DNA of 64,000 nt from contig OZ026525.1 of NCBI GenBank assembly GCA_964019695.1, positions 73,710,260 through 73,774,259 of the forward strand, read 5' to 3'. The notes beneath the pieces are model-generated. The model saw nothing but the letters and a program-made list of their open reading frames with translations. It was not told where the DNA came from and ran no database searches. Source of the stretch: Loripinus fragilis (lineage: Eukaryota > Mollusca > Bivalvia > Lucinida > Lucinidae). The translations under genes and the position numbers were made by a program. Below, piece by piece: positions 22,792 to 33,122 of this stretch (position 1 is its first letter; each line of letters opens with the position of its first letter).

Positions 22792-23699
22792 AGAATTTCT
22801 AGCGATAGGGCGAGCTATTTCCCTAAATAAGACGCTCGTTTTATTTTGTTGAAATAACGACTGGAGACACTTGGCACACTCAACAAATACATATAGACGA
22901 GCCGTCTATGTACCTTTGCCCACTAGTTCGTATATTTAAAACTCATAAATGCATGTAATAATATCTACTTCGTTTTGAATGAGAATTTATTTTGATCATC
23001 AACTGTGCTCGCTATTCAGTAACATGTGTGGGAAAAAGACTGTTAAACTGAGATAAACAATCGTCCTTCATTTATCACGAAAGAGTATAGTATATATATT
23101 TATACAGTTGATGTACAATAAAAACGACCATCTTGCAAAGTGGTCTATTCTTGTCAGATGATTAATGTCGTCTTTCGCTTATACAACCCCTTTCCCCCCT
23201 AGATCCAAGACGCCCTTTACACATGTTGTATTTTTATATAATGACGTTTAATTGTCCAAAGGGCATTTTAGGTCTAGGGGGGAAAGCATCTAAAAACAAA
23301 CTGAAAGACACCAGTTTCATCCTTTCAATGACAAACATCGCTATTTTAAGTATATTTCGTACGCATGCGCAGAAGGAATCCTGCAAAGTTTTGGAAGCGA
23401 AGGGCATTTATATTCTTAATAATTTAGTACTTTTACTTTTTGAAAACCTATAATGGATTTACTAAAGTTCTGGTCTAAACGGTACCAAGTATTACGACGT
23501 AAAATGAGGGGTGGGAGTAGAAAGCGCAAGTTTTTGAAGGCTTTGTAAATGATGGATCGCTTTGAAACGTATTTTGATGCTAACTACACATATTATACTA
23601 CCCAAACAGACGAATTTTAAAATCATTAGGGCTATTTGAAAATTTAGCTTTTGTAATCATGTCAACTAGGGAAAATACACGCCTTATCGCTATAGCTTC
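22792..23699. mobile_element. TTAA-flanked DNA transposon inserted in the LINE
   Basis: TTAA lies at 22788-22791 and 23700-23703. Inside, the left end AGAATTTCTAGCGATAGGGC and the right end (other strand) AGAAGCTATAGCGATAAGGC form an imperfect inverted repeat that extends to TTTCCCTA on both sides. The host LINE frame breaks after SAQFIK and resumes at SHYKKIGYN, which confirms the borders. A TTAA target is characteristic of piggyBac-type elements, though the ends do not start with the usual CCC. There is no transposase frame. An internal inverted repeat (TTTCCCCCCTAGATCC near 23190 against TCTAGGGGGGAAA near 23280) is also present. Confidence 0.78.
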
Positions 23700-24519
23700 T
23701 TAAATTCCCATTATAAAAAGATTGGCTATAACATTAATTTATTGCAACAGACTGCATGTTTGGTGATCAACCCAATCACGGTTGGCAACTTTGCTTTCCT
23801 CTTTAATTGCACGCTGGTGGGTCGGACTTCAGACTCTATGATGGTTCCGACTTAAAGACTTATCTATTGATGAGATGGTAGGGATCTGATGCTTAGGCTG
23901 TTTGTCGGGCCCACCGGGGTTTACCTGTTGGTTTTCTTTTGCTCCGGTATTCAGTTTTATTTACTGTTGAGTTCTTATCTTTGCTTGATCTCCTTGTTTT
24001 ATCTTGATTATATGTTTTGGAAGATGATGCATTGATAAGTTAGGGGTCTTTCATGCAAACCAAATATCTATGTGTCTTGATCCACATCTGAATTAAGGGT
24101 GAGGCTGACGCCGTGAAACGGGTTTAAGCCCTCCAGTAGAATATTTTACAGACCGTTCCAAGGTGGTAGTTCTTTTGTGGATCTTTTAAGTGTTTTTTTC
24201 TGTCTTGTGTTTGCTATGCCTTTGTGCGCGTCTGTTTATATGTGCTTTGTTGTCACCTGCTGGGAAAGGGCTGACCTCTTGGCTCTCGTTTGTGGTGTCC
24301 AACTGTGAGTTTGTCACTTTCTCGTTGGTATCATGGGTCAGGTGTGGTACTTGATTGTATCGATTCCTGATCTTTGCACCTTTACTGAGACTGTACTCTA
24401 CATGTTTCCATTGATCTACGTAAAAAATCATTTAAAACTCATTCACGCCTGTCACGACTTTTGTCATCTGCTCTATCATATGCTTATGTTCTTAGGTAGC
24501 CTATATAGGTAGTCTATAT

Positions 24520-24800
24520 AGACCCAGATCAGACAGCTCTTTTTGAGAAGTCTGGTCAGGGCTAAAATCATTTACTTCCATAAGATCAAGTCTGAAGCTT
24601 CAACATAGGCAGCATATGTAATAAGAAAACATCTTTTTCAGGACAAAAATATTGACATGTTTAGGATTATCTATTTTAACACTGCCTGCCAGTGGCGAAT
24701 TTTAGTCGCCTGCTGCTGATATTTTCAAACAGTTTGGACTCAGATTAGGCCCAATAGAAAATCTGGCCTGGTCTGGATCAAAATTATTTGACACTGGAAG
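24520..24800. repeat. Two short hairpin repeats (GATCAG-type family)
   Basis: CCCAGATCAGACAGCTC pairs loosely with GAAGTCTGGTCAGGG near 24525-24570. GGACTCAGATTAGGCCC pairs with GGCCTGGTCTGGATC near 24738-24780. Confidence 0.5.
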
Positions 24801-24914
24801 TGTTCAGGAAATATTTTTTGAAAAGGTAATTAAAAGAAAAGTCAACAGATAACAAAGAATCGTTAAAAATTACTCAGCGTGCGAAGACTTAATTTGCTCC
24901 TTTTTAACTGGAAA

Positions 24915-25265
24915 GCTGGCCTCCAAGACTATCAACAGGCATTTAACACGTCTACTAGGGCATGGTCCTGCTTTAAATCTTTGTATGCAGGATAATTTTG
25001 TTCATGCTTTTGCTGGCGCCTGCTAAATGTCATACCCGATGTCATACTGGAGAAGTTGCGGGTCTATTTATAAAAATAAATAAGGTTTTCAGATGCGGAA
25101 TAACTTTACATGCAAGTTTTTAAATTTGCACGATGGGTGTCTGAATGGTAGCTTCTGACCAGACTATCAACAGGCATTTGATTGGTCTACTAGATCATGA
25201 CACAGCTTTAACCCTTTGCATGCTGGATAATTTTGTTCATGCTTTTGCTTTTATCTGCCGGGCAC
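24915..25265 (+). repeat. Two-copy tandem repeat, ~242 bp period
   Basis: GACTATCAACAGGCATTT occurs at about 24932 and 25163, and GGATAATTTTGTTCATGCTT at about 24990 and 25229. The copies are diverged, so the duplication is not recent. Confidence 0.75.
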
Positions 25266-25399
25266 TTCACATTTAAGCTATTCTATGCCTCTTATTTCCA
25301 ACTTTCGCATTTTAAAAGACTGTCATGGTTTTATTCGACTGTGGTGTCATGCACAGAGAATTGATTAAAATTCGAAAACTTTTTAGAAAAGCTTAAACT

Positions 25400-25585
25400 T
25401 GTTTATGTTTCATGTTTGTCTTTGTTATGCTGTCTTTCCTTGAGATCATCTGCTGGGAAAGGGGCTGACTTCTTGGCTCTCTTGTGTGTTTTTTTTTTTC
25501 CTTTTGTCACTTTCCCATATGGGTTTCAAGGCCAGAAATGGTACTTTTTTGTATCGATTCCTGATCTTTGTGTTTCTCTTTACTT
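25400..25585 (+). mobile_element. LINE 3'-end fragment
   Basis: TCATCTGCTGGGAAAGGGGC, CTTGGCTCTC, then TTGTATCGATTCCTGATCTT correspond to the last ~150 bp of the LINE at 22463-24388. Confidence 0.7.
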
Positions 25586-26016
25586 TTACGAAAAGGTGAA
25601 CGTCGTGTTTTCAATTCAAATTTAACATAGCACCCTTTCGATGACATTCACTTGACCTCTATTCATGAATCCGTTCATGACAGTCCAAAAATTTGCCCAT
25701 ATAATCCTAGCGTTCTGTTTGTGAGACATAGGCAAAATGCGGCGACTGATCAGGGTCTCAACCCTCTGCATACAGAAAGTTCTATTAGAATTTGATAAAA
25801 ACAAAAAATACAACCTAACAACCCTTAAAACGGAAATAAACTGCTTCAATTGATAAAGGTAGGTAGTTCCATTCGGCCTAAATGGATTAAATTAATTTCT
25901 TAAATGGCTTCAAGCAGTTATGCGCCCTTGTTTAATGTAAAAAATAAGCACCAATCAAGCTAAGATTCGATAAAATTGCCCTCGACGCGAGGAAACCTGT
26001 CTTCGAGGTTTAGCAC

Positions 26017-26079
26017 GGAACAGCAAAGGCGCTGATCAGCCTGTGCATCTACACAGTCTGATCAGCGCCGTTGCTGTCC
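26017..26079. repeat. Imperfect ~22-bp inverted repeat (GCGCTGATCAG type)
   Basis: GGAACAGCAAAGGCGCTGAT on the left pairs with ATCAGCGCCGTTGCTGTCC on the right over an 18-base loop. A related motif lies at 34800-34860 (GGCTCTGATCAGACTGCGCA), so it is a dispersed hairpin element. Confidence 0.65.
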
Positions 26080-26467
26080 TCTTATTTAAAAGTATCACAT
26101 CAAAACATGCTACAAGCGAAACTTTCAATTGTCTAGCTAATCTCTGTAATCTCTGCAGACTGGTTCGGGTATGACCTGATCGGAAACCCCGAAGACGTGG
26201 GCTCAAATAAGCCCCTAAAATAGCAAACAGTCCAGGAAAGGAGGTAAGCTGTAAAAGGTCATCAGTCCAAAGCCAGGGATTATAAAGTTAACATGGCCGC
26301 TGGAGAAAAAGCCACTTCCATTATGAGACGCAACTAGTCTCGGTCATTCTGAAATAGGTCTGGCAAATTACAGTTTTGGGCACGAGGTGTTATATCATTA
26401 CGCAAGCTATATGGAGCACTGTTGGTCAGTGCTACTATAGAGTGTTCGTTTTGAGACCCCTGGCTGA

Positions 26468-26600
26468 AGCTTTACATGTTTTGCCCTTGAACAGGAAACC
26501 ATGTCCTCATTGCGTAGTGCTGGTTACCGCCAAGGAAACGGTCCCACAATGACCATTACCGGTTGACATGGACGTTAAGCAATAGCCTAAACAAACACAC
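26468..26600 (+). mobile_element. Degenerate SINE body
   Basis: CGTAGTGCTGGTTACCGCCA, GTCCCACAATGACC, GGACGTTAAGCAA and CAAACAAACA match, with many changes, the AGTACTGGTTCAACC - GTCCC - GGGACGTAAAG - CAAACAAA order of the SINE body. Its tRNA head is not recognisable. Confidence 0.5.
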
Positions 26601-27593
26601 TCAAGATTACCTAATTATATACATATAACCAGCCAGACCACGCCAGGCCAGAATTTAAAATATGCTAGTTGACATCCTTCACAAGTCATCATGATGATTT
26701 GATAATGCATGGACACTTAAACATACAGTCTACTCTCGATACCTCGAGTTTCAAGGGACTGGGCAAAATATGTCGAGTTATCAGTAGTTCGAGGTTACCA
26801 AATCATGACGTATAGTCACCAATTTTGGGCAATAATTCACGTTCAACTCGTCCATTAATAGATCGTTATTTGGAGCTACTATATTAATAAACTGCAGGAT
26901 GAATTGACATTTGGAATTGAAACAATAAAAAAGATAGAATAGAAGCGTTTCTCTGGTACCACTGCAGTTCCGACATTATGACTATTTTTTAACTTTCTAA
27001 GACAAAATAAAATGAAAATAGCATTTTTAGTTCTAAGTAAGTATCCGTCGGCAGGTTTTACGCTTTCGTACGTCGTCATTTTTAAGCCCCAACAGTGTAC
27101 ATGCACGTTTTAATTTTCGTCGGATGCCGTCCCAATCTATTTTTGTCATGACATGACCAATGTCCGAAAATAGCCTTAAACTGACAACTGTCACGCTGCA
27201 TCTATTTTCAAACTAAAAAATGACTCGAGAAACAATTAAATTATCTTTGGCCTTATTTAAAACGAGCAGCCATGCTCAAATATGACACATTACTTACATG
27301 TACCCGCTTTGAAGTTGTATACAATGGAAGAATAGAAATCGTCGACTACAGTCAATTATGTAATTATACAACACACTAATGAACAATGCATGTGTCAAAC
27401 AATTGGTGGATTTAATGGGGATAATAAACGTTGAAAGCGGTTGCATAATTGGAGACACAATCAGATAAAAAGACAATTTCTTTTGAAATGGAATCGAGTT
27501 AGGCGTTGTAAAATACACTAAAATTGATCAGCGGGACCAGTTTTATTGACTTAGCCGTTGTCTAGATAAACGTTGTGGAATTGCAATATTATA

Positions 27594-27661
27594 ACGAGCT
27601 ATAGCGTCAGCTGCCGTAGGCAGCTGCGCCGCCAGCGAAGCTGGTGGCGAGCGTAGCTCGT
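27594..27661. other. Compact three-hairpin (cruciform-like) element
   Basis: An outer stem ACGAGCTA (27594-27601) / TAGCTCGT (27654-27661) encloses two hairpins with three-base loops. CAGCTGCC-GTA-GGCAGCTG lies at 27608-27626, and CGCCGCCAGC-GAA-GCTGGTGGCG at 27627-27649 with one G-T pair. The two inner hairpins abut, giving a three-way junction. TATA-rich flanks extend the outer stem imperfectly. GC content is far above the surroundings. Function unknown: a transposon terminus or a structured RNA element are both possible. Confidence 0.8.
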
Positions 27662-28359
27662 ACTATACATATCGCGAGGCTCTTAGTAGTCTATTAGATT
27701 GGTTCCCCACGTTGATAAAGCTCCACTTCCGCTACGCATATTACGTTTGGTAACTAGTAATTTTTTACCAGTAGAGAATCCCACTCATCCGACTGCGCAT
27801 GCTCCAGAAAGAGCATCTGTTTACATCCTGGGTCAATTTCGCGCATCAAAATGAGAAATGAACATGTACTGAAAACTGAGAAGATTTGCCGCACTTTCTT
27901 TTCGATACAAAGCCTTTCAATTATTGCTGTTATTGGTAATTTCTATTTTAATAATTTTTTCAATGTACTTAGATTTTGATGTAATCAAATGACGACACCT
28001 GACCAAATAGCGCAAGTAGTAGCGCTTTAGCTTAACGAGGCAAGGGTCTAGAGATCGGATCCCACATACCTGATTTTTTTTTCTTCCGCATATGGTATTT
28101 TTTCAAGTAGAGAACCTGCGCATGCTCCAGAAAGAGCGTCGGTGTTGAAAAAGTTCATAAATAGGCCAGGTAGTATATGAATCCAGTGTGACCCAAATTC
28201 AATTAAATTTTTTACTATATAAAAGGCACAGAAAGTGGACTGGGTGGGCCAGCTCATACTCACTTACTATCCAATGATGCAAACCATGTTTCAAGGTCAC
28301 CAGTCTTGTGGTTCATGTAAAGAAGGTTTAAAGGGTATTCACTACCTAAAAATAGTATG

Positions 28360-28462
28360 TGAGCATGATCAGGAAATACCACAATCACAAACAGCAGACA
28401 ACCCCATGGCACTGCAAGGAAGAGACACACAACCATCAAGAGACACCAGGAAGACAAACTAA
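28360..28462 (+). repeat. Dispersed short repeat, further copy
   Basis: GTGAGCATGATCAGGAAATA, CCACAATCACAAAC, CAACCCCATGGCACTGCAAG and CCAGGAAGACAAACTAA match the family at 1036-1145 closely. Confidence 0.65.
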
Positions 28463-28542
28463 TACATCCGTGGATCATCGTGGCTACAGCATGGGATAGA
28501 AATGTATAGAACTCCCGTAAAACAAAAATCTGCACCCTGCAG

Positions 28543-29273
28543 AGCGTGTCTGCATGGTCTGTGGAAAGAGCGCACAAGAGGTCCGAAGGATCGAATCCAC
28601 AAAAAGATCAGACATCAACGCCAAAGCATTGCTCGCCAAATATGGGGGCATTAATGTAGAGAGTGGCGTTAGGCTTAAATGAAATATATGTGTGGTTCCT
28701 GTTGCCTACCTACCCTAATTTTTTAACCCTATATACCCTAAACAATAAAATGGTCTTTGGAGAAAAAATGGGCACTTTTTCAATTTCTGTCACTATTTTG
28801 TTTGTTAAATGTTATAACAAAATTTAATAATTTCCCTACCTACCTACCTACCCTGAATTTTCTTGGCATGAAACAGGAACCACACATATATTTCATTTAG
28901 GCCTTATGTGTAGAAACTGTTACTCGAAATTACAGAACCTCGATCAAAGATGTAGACTTTTTTATGAGGGGTACCAACGAAATGCAAGGATAGTGATGCG
29001 TGCTAATACTAAAAGAATGATGCGCTCCTCTCCTCTCTCTGGATCACAAAAGAGAATTAACTTCTCAAAAACACCAACAAAGACACGCAAAACACAACGC
29101 AAAACACAATTGTTTAAAGAGAGTGCCACCCCTGAAAGTACCACACCCGAGGAAATTGGCCTTAAAGTGGATTTTGTTACTGGTAGGATGTGTTTCCAGG
29201 TTTTAAGTGACCCCCGTTTTTCTTCTTTAAACAGCTTTAAAATGATCTTAGAAGAATGCACACCGCGTAACTA
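28543..29273 (+). CDS. Zinc-finger-like (paired CxxC) protein exon, interrupted by a MITE
   Basis: After a possible acceptor CACCCTGCAG the frame reads RVCMVCGKSAQEVRRIESTK, continues to GGINVESGV at 28671, and (past a 232 bp insertion) resumes MCRNCYSKLQNLDQRC at 28907. It runs open to a stop at 29272-29274 via a basic, Ser/Thr-rich tract (KRMMRSSPLSGSQKR) and a closing LKVDFVTGRMCF region. The two CxxC pairs, about 40 residues apart, resemble zinc-finger-associated (ZAD-like) N-terminal domains found in invertebrate transcription-factor-like proteins, some transposon-derived. The open frame may end at the stop or continue through a donor-like GTAACT at about 29266. Without the insertion the two halves join in frame, so the gene was coding until recently or still is in other alleles. 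Exact family is not known to me. Confidence 0.6.
28672..28903. mobile_element. PIF/Harbinger-type MITE with TTA target duplication
   Basis: TTA lies on both sides (28669-28671 and 28904-28906). The ends are GGCTTAAATGAAATATATGT and, on the other strand, GGCCTAAATGAAATATATGT, with similarity continuing through TGTGGTTCCTGTT. A 3-bp TTA duplication and termini starting GG are the mark of PIF/Harbinger elements. Length 232 bp, no coding capacity. It carries CCTACCTACC motifs near both ends. A relative with the same TATGTGTGGTTC text occurs at 35814. The insertion places an in-frame stop right after the first CxxC half of the host frame. Confidence 0.85.
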
Positions 29274-29284
29274 AAACCTATGGA

Positions 29285-29535
29285 TCCCCGGAGCCCACCC
29301 CCCTTCCTAAAAATCACAAGTTATTGTGATAGCAATTAGCATTTGGATCCCCCCTTGGATGGACCTCCCCTGAAAATGTTGGACCCCCTCTGGATCCTTG
29401 GGAAAGTATAGTTTTCTCTGCAATAAAACCATTGCCCCCCCCCCCTCTGTAAAATAAGCTGAGGACTAAAAAACGTCTCAATCTGGACCCCCCCCCCCTG
29501 TCAAAAATTCCTGGATCCGCGCATGATATTATACA
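29285..29535 (+). repeat. Poly-C / CTGGATCC repeat, copy 1
   Basis: Runs of 8 to 12 C alternate with CTCTGGATCCTTGGxAAAGT, GCAATAAAACCATTG, TAAAATAAGCTGAGGACTAA and end CTGGATCCGCGCATG. A close relative is at 50130-50400, in the same orientation. Confidence 0.75.
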
Positions 29536-30111
29536 TGCTTTAAAGTCATATTACGGGGGTCGCGCACATGCGTTCCTTTTTCGCCACGCTCCCTAACTGT
29601 GAATGATGACCATCCCGCCCCCTCCCCTAAAATATCCACAATTTTATCATAGATCCCATAAAATATTTATTCAATCTGAACCCCCTAAAATTATTGAAAT
29701 TAAAAGTTAGACCCCCTCCTTAAAAAAGGTCCCAGTCCACATAGGCTACGAAATATCAGAGTAACCCCCATCCGTTTGGAAATCCCCGACACAGGCATGC
29801 ACGGACCCAGGAAGTGTTGTTAGAGGGAGTCCAATTTATCTTTAACAACTTTTTTATGGTGAGAATCCAAATACCTTTCAAGGTGTATCGTCATCGGCCA
29901 ATTTCAATGGCGTTTCGCTAGCGGCCGAATTAATGGCCCAACATTGAATTCTGGCTTGCCTTTGAGATTTTCAAGTGGATCCAGACGAGTATTGCTAAAT
30001 AAATCCTATAGCTTTGTGATTTTGCTGGGCCCGGAGCCCCGGCCCCCTCTGGATCCGCGCATGGATAGTTTTCCTCGTAACCTGGCTTATTTAATGAACA
30101 TGAGACAGAGG
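29536..30111 (+). repeat. Diverged members of the CCCCC/GGATCC repeat family
   Basis: ACCCCCTAAAATTATTG, ACCCCCTCCTT and a further ending CTCTGGATCCGCGCATGG at about 30046-30064 show old, partly decayed copies of the neighbouring G/C-run repeat. Confidence 0.45.
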
Positions 30112-30262
30112 GGCCGCGGGTTCGAGCCTCGCAGGCGTCACTGCGTTGTGTCCTTGAGCAAGACACATTAATCATAGCTTAGTACCGGTTCAACCCAGGA
30201 AGACCCGTCCCTACATAACTGAAAGATTGTTGATGGGACGTAAGAATCAAATCAAACAAATC
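30112..30262 (+). mobile_element. 5'-truncated tRNA-derived SINE
   Basis: Begins within the head at GGCCGCGGGTTCGAGCCTCG (B box intact), then the shared body CACTGCGTTGTGTCCTTGAG, GTACCGGTTCAACCCAGGAA and the AATCAAATCAAACAAA tail. The A box is missing, so it could not be transcribed on its own. Confidence 0.85.
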
Positions 30263-30576
30263 TCCTTCGCAATGCTGGCCCAATGTCATGTGCTCCGGAA
30301 ACATAAACTTCTTTTAACACCAAACACATTATTCAGAATACAGGCACAGAGGATTTTGTTATAATATAGTGGTGTTTAATAATGAGAGAATGGTCGACAT
30401 TGTTGCGTCGGTTCGATGTTGGTTCAAGATTGGTATGCGGCGACGCCCACATTTCCACCAACTACCAACGTGGGCCCAACGTATCTTTGCTATCTGTGTA
30501 GTGACCCCAAACACAAAATATGACGTCCGCTGATATTGTTCACGAATTCCAAGCATACTCGCACCTGGGTGAGAAA

Positions 30577-30807
30577 GGGGGGGGGGGGGTACTCTGATAT
30601 TTTCAAACATACGTAGGCCCGGACCATTTTTGGGGTTAACTTTTTGGTATTTTGTGATGACCCCAAAAGATCTCCACAAAATCTTCATACCCCAAAAAAA
30701 TTTCATTTTTCCGAAAACCCTCAAAGGTATTGAAATACAAAATTTTGAACCCCAAAATGGTGCGAGCCTACGTATGAATGAAAATATTATAGTACCCCCC
30801 CCCCCCC
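30577..30807. mobile_element. Fold-back element with poly-G / poly-C termini
   Basis: A run of 13 G followed by TACTCTGATATTTTCAAACA on the left mirrors TATGAATGAAAATATTATAG followed by TA and 13 C on the right. The inverted similarity continues through CATACGTAGGC and the CCATTTTTGGGGTT region to about 60 bp. The inner part repeats GACCCCAAAA / CCCCAAAAA stretches. The protein-like frames through it on both strands are artefacts. The terminal G runs could fold as quadruplexes. Confidence 0.8.
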
Positions 30808-30949
30808 TCCACCCTCTCCTCGCAGATAGAAACAGGGGCCGGGCGCGTCCAGACTCAAATAACAGAAAAAAAAACTCTGAAAAGGGTGTTTATCGTTGGT
30901 TTTTTTGCAACTATATTATATTTTTTTACGGTTCAAAAGGGTCGAAACA

Positions 30950-31700
30950 TTTATCGGGGGGGGGGGGGGGGTGCAACTTTTTATTATTATTATTATTATT
31001 TATTTATTTTTTTTTTTAGGGGGGGGGGGGGGGGGTTGGGGGTACAAATCCTTATTTCTATAGAAACCTATATAACTTTTGATTTTTCGGGGGGGGGGGG
31101 GGGGGGGGTCCGGACCACCTATCCCTCTCTGGATTCGCGCATGGGTAAGAAATAAGTAATTGCCCACTTCCCTGTCACGGATTGAGTTATCTGAAAGTCT
31201 CAGAAGGTTTACCGGCCGGCGCAGTCGGTAACATGTGTTTTTTTTTCGGGGATGGGGGGGGGGGGGGGGGGGCAAATGCTTATTTCCAACGAAACTTAAA
31301 GAACTTGTGATTATTATTTATTTTTATTTATTTATTTATTTATTTATTTTTTTTTTGGGGGGGGTGTCCGGACCACCTATCCCCCTCTGGATCCGCACAT
31401 CGGTTAGAAATAAGTAATTGCCCACTTCCCCGTCACGGATTGAGTTTTGTAGGTGCAAACTGAAAGTCTCATAAGTGTTTCCCCTGTGAACATTTGAAAT
31501 TCCAGAAAATAGTTGTACCGGGCCGCGTTGCGTCTGACTAGATGCGGGGTAACTGTATTTTTGTTTATTTTCGGGTGGCGGGGAATGCTTATTTCTACAG
31601 AAACCCATAGAACATGTGATTTTTAGGGGGATGGGGGGGGGGTAGGGTGCGGACCACCTAACCCCCTCTGGATCCACGCATCTAGTGTTGGGTTGGGGAT
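30950..31700 (+). repeat. Poly-G tandem array, ~265 bp units
   Basis: G runs of 12 to 20 recur at 30956-30971, 31019-31035, 31090-31108, 31255-31272, 31358-31364 and 31625-31640. They are each linked to GTCCGGACCACCTATCCCxC, CTCTGGATCCGCGCAT, and a following GAAATAAGTAATTGCCCACT - CACGGATTGAGTT block seen at 31150 and 31412. One unit contains (TTA/TTTA)n runs. The same strand carries all G runs, a strong quadruplex and replication-slippage candidate; assembly length here is unreliable. Confidence 0.8.
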
Positions 31701-31806
31701 GCTTATTTCTATAGGAACCTATAGAACTTGTAATTTTTCAGTTGCCATATTCCTGATAATAGAACAAAATAAACTTTATAAAAAAATCCAATCCGCACGT
31801 ACAATT

Positions 31807-31875
31807 GGGCCACTTTCGGCCCGCCAACGAACCGCCATCCGCAGGTGACGGTTCGTCGGCGGGTCGATAGTGGCT
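31807..31875. repeat. GC-rich ~33-bp imperfect hairpin
   Basis: GGGCCACTTTCGGCCCGCCA and ACGAACCGCCATCC on the left face GGTGACGGTTCGTCGGCGGG and TCGATAGTGGCTC on the right over a 3-5 base loop. Its GC content stands out from an AT-rich setting. Confidence 0.8.
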
Positions 31876-31924
31876 CGTGATGGGATGCTAGCTGGGAGCA
31901 GTTGTTTAAAAATCGCAAATGCAC

Positions 31925-33122
31925 TTTTTATTCAATACCGCAGATGCAGGTATTTTCCAATACTACGTATTTTTTCCATTACTACGTCAGTGTATATTCT
32001 ATAAATAGACGCAATGGCGTTTAGTACTTACCTGTCTTAATATGCTGACAAGCTATTAAAGGGAGAGAACCAGTCTAAGTAGTCTATCAAAAAAAATTGC
32101 AGGGTCATTTCAACTGGTTTTCATTGTCAACTGCGGTCCTCTTTAACTCTTTAGAAAAACCTGGTACCATGTAAATACTAGCTTTAGTTTCGTAAAGACT
32201 GGCCATTGCTTTTACTTAGATTACCTTGCGAAAAAGATAGTTTGTAAGGAATATGACCGACCCGTCTGAAATAATTTACATAATGTACCGTGTCTAATGC
32301 ACCGTGTCATCGGCACGTGCATCGCTTCTATTAAAAGCAAGCGACTTTCATGACGCCGTTGGCAATTGACAAATAAGCATCCTTCGCGGCTCTAGATGCC
32401 GTGACACTTTCCTATTTCATAACATCAAATGCACTTGCAAAGCAACTTGAGTTCATTCAGTTTGAATTGCCGTAGCCACTGTTTTTATTTCAAATTGCAG
32501 TTGCAGCTATAGATTTTTTGTCTTGCGTGAGTTCTCTCCTTTAATTCAGATTGTAAACTTTAAAGATGGCCGAACTCGCGAAGAGCAACAGTCTTTAAGC
32601 TCTTCTGAGTCCTCTCCCAAGTTTATTACCCGTGATGCTATGAATTGAGCTTCTTGACTTCGCTCCAAGATTCACAAGATCTAGCTGAGGTACTTTCTGC
32701 TGAGATTTAATGTAAATTCTGATGCAGCCTTCATAGAGTTTTGTGTTTGAGAAAAATAATTGTACCATGAGCAAAATGTACCTACATTTACGTGCGTACG
32801 TAAACCCGTCACGGTTAGATGAAATACTTGAAGAATTGCGCCGGAGATTTACACAGCACATGAATTTTGTTGGCCAGCAACATATATTGCCATATGTCAA
32901 CAACAGCTGAACAACACCATCAAAATCCACATTGGATTCACTTTCTTGGTGAGTTATCTTTCTTCAGTTTATTACAAAATCTATAGTCTGCGCAGATTGA
33001 CCTTAGACTGATTAATTTTAAACAAAATCTTCATGATAATTGAGTGTTTTCATGAAGTACTCCGACCTCTGTCATGCTTTTACCAAAATTATAGAAATAG
33101 TGACAATTTAATAATGCAAAAG
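31925..33122. other. Unique AT-rich sequence, nothing recognised
   Basis: A 111-codon minus-strand frame at 32595-32930 matches nothing I know and has no domain-like pattern. Confidence 0.4.

Larger units (their letters stand above)
22463..24388 (+). mobile_element. LINE 3' portion (end of coding region plus 3' UTR), interrupted
   Basis: Before 22788 one frame reads DVPRSTSYGVYISQLNRFAR, continues SSYVADFNTRNKLL, and then VGLNSLLRQGLSEPDFYGDL. After 23704 it resumes as SHYKKIGYNINLLQQTACLV and ends NCTLVGRTSDSMMVPT with a stop at 23853-23855. I recognise these strings as the carboxyl end of endonuclease/reverse-transcriptase polyproteins common in marine invertebrate genomes. Clade assignment is uncertain. 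A TGA at 22646-22648 interrupts the first part, and a 912 bp insertion splits the gene. The 3' UTR ends GATTCCTGATCTTTGCACC, the terminus seen in all truncated relatives in the window (1445, 25400, 37885, 42826, 49770). It is a dead copy. Confidence 0.82.

Noticed and set aside
26736..26860. Possible Tigger/pogo-type terminus (CAGTCTACTCTCGATACCTC, CGAGTTATC)
   Set aside because: The opposite terminus was not found and no TA duplication could be defined.
28260..28577. 105-codon minus-strand frame with a hydrophobic VIVVFPDHAH segment
   Set aside because: The same peptide-like string appears in each copy of a dispersed repeat (987-1238, 2290-2511), so it reflects the repeat sequence and not a gene.
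31000..31275. Proline-rich and glycine-rich frames on both strands
   Set aside because: They are translations of poly-G/poly-C runs.
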